A stretch of DNA of 9,668 nt. Origin: an uncultured Prevotella sp. (GTDB lineage: Bacteria > Bacteroidota > Bacteroidia > Bacteroidales > Bacteroidaceae). Positions 1-5,966 of this stretch are shown here, piece by piece. Position 1 is the stretch's first letter. The number at the start of each line of letters is the position of its first letter. The position numbers and the translations under genes were made by a program. The notes below the pieces were generated by a model that searched no databases, was not told the DNA's origin, and worked only from the letters and a program-made list of their open reading frames with translations. The stretch is from positions 1 to 9,668 of the forward strand of contig CAKQFW010000072.1 of NCBI GenBank assembly GCA_934230965.1. The letters run 5' to 3'.

Positions 1-809
1 CCTATGAGGTGTGTGTCGACGTGGTGAAGGGCGCCATCCTGGTGGCGCCAGTCGAACTGAAGGAAGGGGCTGCAGCCCGTCACCCAGCCATATACATAGG
101 GCGTGTGGGCATCGGTCTCGCTGCTGTATCGCACCAGGTTCAGCCCTTGTGCTATGCCCATGAGGTGGGGGTTGTCGTTGTCAATAAACACGGTGCTGTC
201 GGTGCGCGTGCGTAGGTAGTCGTACAGTTCGCCCTTCGTCTTCACCACTCCTTCAAACGAGCCGAAGCCTTGAAGGTGTGCGCGGCCCACATTGGTAATG
301 ATGCCATAGTCGGGCTCAACAATGTCAACCAGCGTTTTGATGTCGCCAGGATGGCTGGCACCCATCTCTACCACGGCTATCTCGTGCTCGGGGGTGAGGC
401 GTAGCAGGGTTTTGGGCACGCCTATGTCGTTGTTAAAGTTGCCCTGTGTGTAGAGCACGTTATACTTCTCGCCCAGCACAGCGGCCACCAGCTCCTTGGT
501 AGTGGTCTTGCCGTTGGTGCCCGTTATACCTATGATGCGTGTGCCCAAGGCCAGACGGTGGTAGTGGGCCAACTGCTGCAATGCCTGAAGGCAGTCGGGC
601 ACTAATATGCAACGGCTGTCGGTGGCATATTCGGCCTCGTCAACCACAGCATAGGCACACCCCTTGTCGAGGGCTGCTTGCGCAAACTTGTTGCCATTAA
701 ACGATGCGCCTTTCAGCGCGAAGAAGATGCTGCCCTCAGGGCAGTCGCGACTGTCGGTAGTCACCACTGGGTGCTGCTGAAACAGTTTGTACAGTTCGCT
801 TGTTTCCAT
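1..809 (-). CDS. murF: UDP-N-acetylmuramoyl-tripeptide--D-alanyl-D-alanine ligase, N-terminal part (cut by left edge)
   Basis: This cytoplasmic Mur ligase adds D-Ala-D-Ala to UDP-MurNAc-tripeptide using ATP, the last soluble step of peptidoglycan precursor synthesis. I translated 269 codons from the ATG at 809-807 to the window edge; about 430-450 residues is usual, so the C-terminal part is missing. Visible features are the N-terminal uridine-binding segment with TTDSRDCPEGSIFFALKG (residues 17-34), the ATP P-loop GITGTNGKTTT (94-104, Lys101), the VVEMGASH metal-ligand motif (146-153, Glu148), NVGRAHL (173-179, His178), and TKGE with Lys192 at the position of the carbamylated lysine of Mur ligases. 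The start fits the family, and no Shine-Dalgarno is visible. It is divergent from the PASTA-rluD-ddl genes, one of which (ddl) makes its substrate. The motifs separate MurF from MurC, MurD and MurE reasonably well. Confidence 0.96.
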   Translation of the reverse strand, partial: METSELYKLFQQHPVVTTDSRDCPEGSIFFALKGASFNGNKFAQAALDKGCAYAVVDEAEYATDSRCILVPDCLQALQQLAHYHRLALGTRIIGITGTNGKTTTKELVAAVLGEKYNVLYTQGNFNNDIGVPKTLLRLTPEHEIAVVEMGASHPGDIKTLVDIVEPDYGIITNVGRAHLQGFGSFEGVVKTKGELYDYLRTRTDSTVFIDNDNPHLMGIAQGLNLVRYSSETDAHTPYVYGWVTGCSPFLQFDWRHQDGALHHVDTHLI

Positions 810-876
810 CAGTTATCGTGTATGTAGTGTTATTTCAATCGTTGTATAAGTTTTTTGTTTGCTCGTCAACTGCATA

Positions 877-884
877 CAAAATTA
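877..884 (-). promoter_or_regulatory. Candidate murF -7 promoter box (TAATTTTG)
   Basis: Read on the minus strand, this is an exact match to the Bacteroidetes -7 consensus TAnnTTTG, about 68 bases ahead of the murF ATG. No good TTTG-type -33 box lies 19-21 bases upstream (the bases there read GTGC), so only half the promoter is supported. Confidence 0.4.
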
Positions 885-926
885 CTATTTTTTCATGTAA
901 AAGGCACGTTATTCAGATATTTTGTG

Positions 927-934
927 TAAGTTTG
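927..934 (+). promoter_or_regulatory. Candidate -7 promoter box for the PASTA-rluD-ddl genes (TAAGTTTG)
   Basis: This is an exact TAnnTTTG match, 35 bases ahead of the ATG at 970. Transcription would start at about 940, inside any frame opened from an ATG at 922, which supports 970 as the real start. The -33 region is weak. Together with the opposite box at 877-884 it makes a divergent promoter region with the two boxes 42 bases apart. The rest of 810-969 is AT-rich with no other clear structure. Confidence 0.45.
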
Positions 935-969
935 CACATTATTTATACATATATATACGACAAGGATAC

Positions 970-1659
970 ATGGAGACATCTGAGTTTCTCGGAAAACTGA
1001 AAAGCAAGTACCTATGGCTTAATATTGTTGCTATGGCCATAGTGGTGGTTGTGGCGTGTGTGGCCGTAAATATCGCCCTCAACACATACACCCATCATGG
1101 CGAGGCTATACCCATACCCGATGTTCGTCATAAAACCTTTGCCGATGCCCAACACATTCTTGCCGACGCGGGCCTTACCGTGGTGGTGAGCGATACGGGC
1201 TATGTGAAAAACTTGGCTCCCGACTGCATATTGGAACAGTCGCCAGCTGCGGGCATGCGCGTGAAGGCAGGACGCATTGTGTATCTTATTGTCAATGCAC
1301 TCGAGTCGCCATCAATCACCCTTCCTGATATTATCGACAACAGCTCGTTGCGCGAGGCTATGGCAAAACTTACCGCTATGGGCTTCCGCCTGACGCAGCC
1401 CAGCTTTGTGCCTGGCGAACGCGACTGGGTGTATGGCGTGGTGGCTGGCGGCCGACATCTGCAAGCGGGCGATAAGGTGTCGGTAGATACCCCCGTAACC
1501 ATCGAGGCGGGCAACGGACAGCTGGGCGACGACGAAGGCATAGAGTTTGTTGATGGCGACGATAGCGGCGGCATCATCACCGACGAGGGTGGCGACTTTG
1601 ACGATTTTCAAGAGGTGACACAGCCTCCGCATGAAGAGGCTACGCACGCTGAACCGTAA
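970..1659 (+). CDS. PASTA-domain single-pass membrane protein
   Basis: The protein has 229 residues. It shows a short basic cytoplasmic N-terminus (KLKSK, 9-13), one transmembrane helix (about 16-38), then two PASTA-like modules. Module 1 (about 46-110) has IPIPDV, ADAQHILADAGL and EQSPAAGMRVKAG; module 2 (about 115-181) has ITLPDI, LREAMAKLTAMGFR and AGDKVSVDTPVTI. An acidic tail follows (186-212). This gives an N-in, C-periplasmic topology. PASTA modules occur in PBP2x and PknB-type kinases, where they bind or sense muropeptides or act as spacers; no kinase or transpeptidase domain is present here, so any partner acts in trans. I chose the ATG at 970 over the in-frame ATG at 922 because the upstream 16 residues would overlap the putative promoter and would spoil the short basic N-terminus. 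It lies 51 bases ahead of rluD and opposite murF, which suggests an envelope role; the exact function is unknown. Confidence 0.88.
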   Translation: METSEFLGKLKSKYLWLNIVAMAIVVVVACVAVNIALNTYTHHGEAIPIPDVRHKTFADAQHILADAGLTVVVSDTGYVKNLAPDCILEQSPAAGMRVKAGRIVYLIVNALESPSITLPDIIDNSSLREAMAKLTAMGFRLTQPSFVPGERDWVYGVVAGGRHLQAGDKVSVDTPVTIEAGNGQLGDDEGIEFVDGDDSGGIITDEGGDFDDFQEVTQPPHEEATHAEP

Positions 1660-1710
1660 CCCCCCTCACGCACACCCCATCCACTCTTTACAATAACGAT
1701 AATCACACAC

Positions 1711-2832
1711 ATGGAAGAATATCTTGACGATGAAGTGCTGACCGACGACATGGTGCCAGCCTTCAACACCGACAATAATAACGATAACGATGATCTTGAC
1801 GATGAGACGCAACAGCTGTATGAGCACTTTCGCTTTGAGGCCGACCAAGGTCAGCAGCCCTTGCGCGTAGATAAGTTTATGTGCGAGAAGTTGCCGCACT
1901 CGTCGCGCAACCGTATTCAGCGGGCCGCCGACTCGGGCTTCGTGCATGTGAACGACCGACCCGTGAAGAGCAACTATAAGGTGCGCGCTGGTGATGTGGT
2001 GACGCTGATGCTGGACCGACCACGACACGATAGCACCATTGAGCCTGAAGAGATGCCCCTCGATATTGTGTATGAGGACGACCAACTGATGGTGGTGAAC
2101 AAGCCTGCTGGTCTGGTGGTGCATCCGGGCGCTGGCAACTTTCATGGCACGCTGGTAAACGCCATTGCCTGGCACATGAAAGACGTGCCATCGTATGACC
2201 CCAACAACCCTGAGGTGGGACTGGTGCACCGCATTGACAAAGATACCAGCGGCCTGCTGGTGGTGGCCAAAACACCTGAAGCGAAGACGAGCCTGAGCTT
2301 GCAGTTCTTCAATAAAACAACGCACCGCAGCTATAACGCCCTGGTTTGGGGACACTTTACTGAAGACGAGGGACGCATTGAAGGCAACATTGCTCGCGAC
2401 CCGAAAGACCGACTGCGCATGACGGTGATGGCACCCGACTCGGGTATCGGCAAACCCGCCGTAACGCATTATCGCGTGATTGAGCGTTTCGGATACGTCA
2501 CACTCATTGAGTGTATTCTTGAAACAGGACGCACGCACCAGATACGTGCTCACATGAAGCACATTGGGCATCCGCTCTTTGGCGATGAGCGCTATGGTGG
2601 CTGCGAGATATTGCGCGGCAACCGCAGCACCACGTATCGCGCTTTTATTCAAAACTGCTTTAAACTATGCAACCGTCAGGCGCTGCATGCCCGCACACTG
2701 GGCTTCCTGCATCCGAAGACGTATCAGCAAATGGACTTCACCTCGGATCTGCCCACCGACCTGGAGGCGCTGATTGAAAAGTGGCGCGCCTTTATCAATG
2801 GTACCACCACCGATACTTTTAGTATACAATAA
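1711..2832 (+). CDS. rluD: RluD-type 23S rRNA pseudouridine synthase (RluA family)
   Basis: The protein has 373 residues and isomerises uridine to pseudouridine in RNA; RluD targets the helix 69 uridines of 23S rRNA. Domains in order are an acidic low-complexity N-terminal extension (1-46), an S4 RNA-binding domain (about 48-101, LRVDKFMCEKLP to VRAGDVVTL), and the RluA catalytic domain from about 117. That domain has NKPAGLVVHPG (130-140), the catalytic motif HRIDKDTSG (173-181, catalytic Asp176) and RTHQIRAHM (274-282) followed by GHPLFGD. The S4 domain with HRIDKDTSG points to RluD or RluC rather than RluA or TruC; RluD is the best guess, but target specificity cannot be read from sequence. 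It is longer than E. coli RluD (326), mostly because of the acidic N-terminus. The gap to ddl is only 20 bases, so the two are very likely cotranscribed. Confidence 0.95.
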   Translation: MEEYLDDEVLTDDMVPAFNTDNNNDNDDLDDETQQLYEHFRFEADQGQQPLRVDKFMCEKLPHSSRNRIQRAADSGFVHVNDRPVKSNYKVRAGDVVTLMLDRPRHDSTIEPEEMPLDIVYEDDQLMVVNKPAGLVVHPGAGNFHGTLVNAIAWHMKDVPSYDPNNPEVGLVHRIDKDTSGLLVVAKTPEAKTSLSLQFFNKTTHRSYNALVWGHFTEDEGRIEGNIARDPKDRLRMTVMAPDSGIGKPAVTHYRVIERFGYVTLIECILETGRTHQIRAHMKHIGHPLFGDERYGGCEILRGNRSTTYRAFIQNCFKLCNRQALHARTLGFLHPKTYQQMDFTSDLPTDLEALIEKWRAFINGTTTDTFSIQ

Positions 2833-2852
2833 GATATTGATTTAGAGATAAC

Positions 2853-3857
2853 ATGGAAATCTTAAAAAGAAACATTGCCATCGTTTGCGGTGGCGACTCG
2901 TCTGAGCACGACGTATCGATACGTTCAGCTCAGGGTTTGTATTCGTTCTTCGACAAAGAACGTTATAACGTGTATGTGGTCGACGTAAAGAAGAACGACT
3001 GGCACGTTAACTTTACGGATGGCAGCATTGCCAAGATTGACAAGAACGACTTCTCGTTCCTGCAAGATGGACGCAAGGTGGTGTTCGACTATGCCTACAT
3101 CACCATTCACGGCACTCCGGGCGAGAACGGAATTATACAAGGCTACTTTGAACTGCTCGACATTCCTTACAGCACCAGTGGCGTGCTGGTTGAGGCAATG
3201 ACCTTTAACAAATATGTATTGAACAATTATCTTCGCGGTATGGGCGTGAACGTGGGACAGAGCATCTTGCTGCGTCGTGGCGAAGAAGATAAATATACTG
3301 ACGAAGAGATTGCCGAGAAGGTGGGCATGCCTTGCTTTGTGAAACCCGCCGCCGATGGCAGCAGCTTCGGCGTGTCGAAGGTGAAGAACGCCGACCAGTT
3401 GGCCCCCGCCTTGCGCGTGGCCTTTATGGAAAGCAGCGAGGTGATGGTAGAAAGCTATCTTAAAGGCACCGAGATTTCTATCGGCTGCTATAAGACGAAG
3501 GATAAGAGTGTGGTGTTCCCCGCTACCGAGGTGGTGACACAGAACGAATTCTTCGACTACGATGCTAAGTATAATGGTCAGGTGCAAGAAATTACGCCCG
3601 CTCGCCTCTCAGACGATACTGCTCGTCGTGTGGCCGAAGAAACCAGCCACATCTACGACCTCTTGCATTGCAATGGCATCATCCGCATCGACTATATCAT
3701 CTCGAAAGATGCTGAAGGCAACGACGTGATAAATATGCTCGAGATAAACACTACACCCGGCATGACGGCCACCAGCTTCATACCGCAGCAGGTGCGTGCC
3801 GCTGGCCTCGACATCAAAGAGGTGCTCTCTGACATCGTCGAGAACCAGTTGTCTTAG
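2853..3857 (+). CDS. ddl: D-alanine--D-alanine ligase
   Basis: This ATP-grasp ligase joins two D-alanines to make the dipeptide that MurF uses. The protein has 334 residues, normal for the family. The N-terminal motif is GGDSSEHDVS (13-22, Glu18), followed by HGTPGENG (86-93). The ATP-grasp segment is FVKPAADGSSFGVSKV (162-177). The substrate loop FFDYDAKY (233-240) keeps the Lys-Tyr pair of D-Ala-D-Ala enzymes, not the His of VanA-type D-Ala-D-Lac ligases. The metal-binding residues are Asp280 in RIDY, Glu297 and Asn299 in LEINTTPGMT. The sequence therefore predicts normal D-Ala-D-Ala termini. The start is the first ATG after the rluD stop. No terminator is visible after it. Confidence 0.97.
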   Translation: MEILKRNIAIVCGGDSSEHDVSIRSAQGLYSFFDKERYNVYVVDVKKNDWHVNFTDGSIAKIDKNDFSFLQDGRKVVFDYAYITIHGTPGENGIIQGYFELLDIPYSTSGVLVEAMTFNKYVLNNYLRGMGVNVGQSILLRRGEEDKYTDEEIAEKVGMPCFVKPAADGSSFGVSKVKNADQLAPALRVAFMESSEVMVESYLKGTEISIGCYKTKDKSVVFPATEVVTQNEFFDYDAKYNGQVQEITPARLSDDTARRVAEETSHIYDLLHCNGIIRIDYIISKDAEGNDVINMLEINTTPGMTATSFIPQQVRAAGLDIKEVLSDIVENQLS

Positions 3858-3861
3858 TTTC

Positions 3862-3869
3862 TAATTTTG
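3862..3869 (+). promoter_or_regulatory. Possible -7 promoter box ahead of the acyltransferase (TAATTTTG)
   Basis: This is an exact TAnnTTTG match starting 5 bases after the ddl stop and about 100 bases ahead of the acyltransferase ATG. No recognisable -33 box sits at the right distance, and AT-rich 8-mers of this kind arise by chance, so this is tentative. Confidence 0.27.
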
Positions 3870-3876
3870 TGTCGTC

Positions 3877-3958
3877 GGCTTCGGTCATTATGCTGTAAGT
3901 AAACGAGTTGATAAGTTGACAAGTAGACAAGCTGCTACCAAAGCCTTCGGCCATTATG
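3877..3958 (+). repeat. Imperfect 16-bp direct repeat flanking an 8-bp tandem repeat
   Basis: GGCTTCGGTCATTATG (3877-3892) recurs as GCCTTCGGCCATTATG (3943-3958), matching at 14 of 16 bases. Between them, 3906-3937 reads as four 8-bp units: AGTTGATA, AGTTGACA, AGTAGACA and the degenerate AGCTGCTA. No coding frame or terminator is seen here. Confidence 0.6.
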
Positions 3959-3983
3959 AATGATGAATTATGAATAATGAATT
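3956..3983 (+). repeat. Four 7-bp tandem repeats (ATGAATN) spanning the acyltransferase start codon
   Basis: The units are ATGAATG, ATGAATT, ATGAATA and ATGAATT, head to tail. Each begins with an ATG, at 3956, 3963, 3970 and 3977. Only the third opens the acyltransferase frame. The frames from 3956, 3963 and 3977 end at stops beginning at 3971, 3975 and 3986. The stop of the first overlaps the true start as ATGA. Confidence 0.8.
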
Positions 3984-5133
3984 ATTAGCCCCTTACGACA
4001 ACATTCGGCCCTTTGAGCCCGAAGAGTTGCCCGCCGTGTACGACCGCCTCTTGGCCGACCCACAGTTTAAAGCTGTGATAGGCTATGTGTTTTCTGGCGT
4101 GCCCTTCGAGGCACTGGCAGCCAAGATGAAGGCGTGTGCCACCAATCTCGACTTTCAAAAGGCGTTCTGCTACGGCTTCTTGCAGCAGCTGTTGGCAAAG
4201 GCAAGCTTGGGTTGCGATATCGACGTGTCGGCTATCAACACCACAGGGCGCTATACCTTCGTAAGCAACCATCGCGACATTGTGCTCGACTCGGCGCTGC
4301 TCTCGGTGTTGCTTATTGATGCGGGCTTTACCACCACTTGCGAGATTGCTATTGGCGACAACTTATTGTCGTTGCCTTGGGTGAAAGACTTGGTGCGCGT
4401 GAACAAATCGTTCATTGTTGAGCGCGCGCTCACCATGCGTCAGATGCTGCTCTCAAGCAAGCGTATGTCTGATTATATGCACCTCGTCATCGCGCAAAAG
4501 CATGATAACGTGTGGATAGCACAGCGCGAAGGACGTGCTAAAGATTCGAACGACCGCACGCAAGAGGCTATCATCAAGATGATGGCAATGGGTGGCGAAG
4601 GCTCTGAGCGCGAACGCATTAAGCAGTTGCACCTGGTGCCACTGGCCATCAGCTACGAGTTTGATCCCTGCGACTTCTTGAAGGCGGCCGAGTTTCAGCT
4701 GAAGCGCGATGTGGAGGGCTGGAAGAAGAGTGCACACGACGACGTGGTGAGCATGCAAACAGGTATTATGGGCTATAAGGGTCATATTCATTATCATGCC
4801 GCTCCGTGTATCGACGCATGGATTGACAGTCTGCCCGAGGATATGCCGAAGGCCGACTTCTTTAAGGCCGTGGCTACGCACATGGACGAAGAAATATTTA
4901 AGGGCTACCGCCTGTATGCGTCAAACTATGTGGCACTCGACCTTCTGGAGGGCGCACAAACGTATGCGGAACATTATTCCGATGTTGAACGTCAGCAGTT
5001 TGAGGCTTATCTTGAGGGACAGTTGGCTAAGATTGACATTCCGAACAAAGATGTGCCCTTCTTGCGTGAGCGCATACTCACCATGTATGCTAACCCTGCT
5101 CGCAACCACATGGCTGTGGTGGGCAAGGCGTAA
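3970..5133 (+). CDS. PlsC/PlsB-like glycerolipid acyltransferase
   Basis: The protein has 387 residues and resembles phospholipid/glycerol acyltransferases, which transfer an acyl group to a glycerol-phosphate or similar lipid precursor at the inner membrane. Visible blocks are FVSNHRDIVLDSALL (97-111, block I with His101), DLVRVNKSFIV (140-150, block II), VWIAQREGRAKDSNDRT (181-197, block III with Glu187), and LVPLAISYEFDP (222-233, block IV). The usual HX4D of block I here reads HRDIVLD, with five residues between His101 and Asp107. There is no long hydrophobic helix, so peripheral membrane association is likely. The true substrate (glycerol-3-phosphate, lysophosphatidate, or an aminolipid) is not decidable. 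The ATG at 3970 is the first in frame after a stop at 3964-3966 and lies in a 7-bp repeat. It lies 112 bases after ddl, and its stop overlaps an ATG at 5133. Confidence 0.88.
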   Translation: MNNELLAPYDNIRPFEPEELPAVYDRLLADPQFKAVIGYVFSGVPFEALAAKMKACATNLDFQKAFCYGFLQQLLAKASLGCDIDVSAINTTGRYTFVSNHRDIVLDSALLSVLLIDAGFTTTCEIAIGDNLLSLPWVKDLVRVNKSFIVERALTMRQMLLSSKRMSDYMHLVIAQKHDNVWIAQREGRAKDSNDRTQEAIIKMMAMGGEGSERERIKQLHLVPLAISYEFDPCDFLKAAEFQLKRDVEGWKKSAHDDVVSMQTGIMGYKGHIHYHAAPCIDAWIDSLPEDMPKADFFKAVATHMDEEIFKGYRLYASNYVALDLLEGAQTYAEHYSDVERQQFEAYLEGQLAKIDIPNKDVPFLRERILTMYANPARNHMAVVGKA

Positions 5134-5165
5134 TGTTTTATCGCTCGGCAGATATCAGCAGATAC

Positions 5166-5852
5166 ATGAAACTGAATAGCATCCTGTTATACGGCTTATA
5201 CATAGGCGTGGCCATGGCTTTCACAGCATTGGCCACAGCCTGTGAGCACGACAGTTACGACACGGGCGATGGCTCGTTGTCGTATCTGCGCTGCGACTTT
5301 GCCGATGCGCACAGCGATGCTCAATGTCATGTTGATGCTTTCCTTACCGACGAGGGCACACGCATTGTTCCTGCTTCTACCGTGGGCGCTCGGTGGATGA
5401 CGACACCCGACTCGGTGTATCGTGTGCAGGTGTATTACGACTGTCAGACGTTTGCCGTAAAACAGTTGTCGCGCGTGCTTACCTTGCTGCCCGTGTCGCC
5501 CGATAAGGTGAAAGCCCCAAAGACCGACCCGCTGAACGTTGAAAGCAGTTGGAGGTCGACCAACAATAAATATATCAACCTGTGCTTGGCCATTAAGGCG
5601 GGCACCACTACGGATGATGAGGCTGGTGTGCAATTGGTAATGCTGGTGAGTAACGGCCCACAACTGCATGCCGACGGTCGCATCACGGCCCGCTTCACGC
5701 TGTATCACGACCAGGCTGGCGTGCCACAATATTACACCGTGCGACAATATGCTTCGCTACCATTAGCAGAGGTGGGCGACGTCGACTCGGTAAGCATCAC
5801 CGTTAATACTTACGCTGGCCTTCGCACCCTCACACTTAGCACAAAACCTTAA
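5166..5852 (+). CDS. NigD-like putative lipoprotein
   Basis: The protein has 228 residues from the ATG at 5166. It begins with a lipoprotein-type signal peptide (MKLN, hydrophobic 5-24) ending in LATAC with Cys26 as the likely lipidated residue, followed by an acidic linker EHDSYDTGD. The mature part looks all-beta. A central ESSWRSTNNKYINLCLAI block and a C-terminal DSVSITVNTYAGLRTLTL block resemble the NigD-like families of Bacteroidetes, whose biochemical role is not known. An alternative in-frame ATG at 5133 overlaps the acyltransferase stop (TAATG) and would add 11 residues (with Arg and Asp) before the signal peptide. I prefer 5166 because it gives a normal lipoprotein leader, but initiation at 5133 with translational coupling is possible. 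The lipobox has Ala at -3, which is acceptable but not ideal. Confidence 0.75.
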   Translation: MKLNSILLYGLYIGVAMAFTALATACEHDSYDTGDGSLSYLRCDFADAHSDAQCHVDAFLTDEGTRIVPASTVGARWMTTPDSVYRVQVYYDCQTFAVKQLSRVLTLLPVSPDKVKAPKTDPLNVESSWRSTNNKYINLCLAIKAGTTTDDEAGVQLVMLVSNGPQLHADGRITARFTLYHDQAGVPQYYTVRQYASLPLAEVGDVDSVSITVNTYAGLRTLTLSTKP

Positions 5853-5872
5853 TCATTACTATACACACATTT

Positions 5873-5936
5873 TCACACAATCACACAATCACGATTACAT
5901 TATAATACTTACATTACAATATTTACACTAAATATA
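5873..5936 (+). repeat. Short tandem repeats in the G-poor leader of the CotH gene
   Basis: TCACACAA is repeated twice (5873-5880 and 5881-5888) plus a partial TCAC. From 5895 a 14-bp period follows: TTACATTATAATAC, TTACATTACAATAT, then the more diverged TTACACTAAATATA. The whole gap 5853-5966 contains a single G (5893) in 114 bases, so no TAnnTTTG promoter and no Shine-Dalgarno can lie within it. Confidence 0.65.
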
Positions 5937-5966
5937 ACACTAAACCATAACCAATATCACACATTT

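Noticed and set aside
922..969. Upstream in-frame ATG that would extend the PASTA protein by 16 residues
   Set aside because: It starts upstream of the TAAGTTTG box, so a transcript from that promoter could not contain it, and it adds a Tyr/His-rich segment before a normal membrane-anchor N-terminus.
807..984. MurF and the PASTA protein both begin METSE
   Set aside because: Five residues at divergent starts with no further similarity; chance is the simplest explanation.
800..1000. Short plus-strand open frame across the murF/PASTA intergenic region
   Set aside because: It overlaps the murF start antisense and both promoter boxes, and its composition is that of translated AT-rich non-coding DNA.
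1666..2652. A 328-codon open frame on the minus strand opposite rluD
   Set aside because: It lies wholly antisense to a gene with clear RluD motifs, its translation has no recognisable domain, and such long antisense frames are common opposite GC-biased codons.
2925..3587. A 220-codon open frame on the minus strand opposite ddl
   Set aside because: It is antisense to a gene with all Ddl motifs intact and resembles no protein family.
2853..3857. A vancomycin-resistance type D-Ala-D-Lac ligase
   Set aside because: The substrate loop carries the Lys-Tyr pair of ordinary D-Ala-D-Ala enzymes (residues 239-240).
3853..3969. A terminator after ddl
   Set aside because: The only small hairpins (around the TTCGG motifs) have three-base stems and no T tract.
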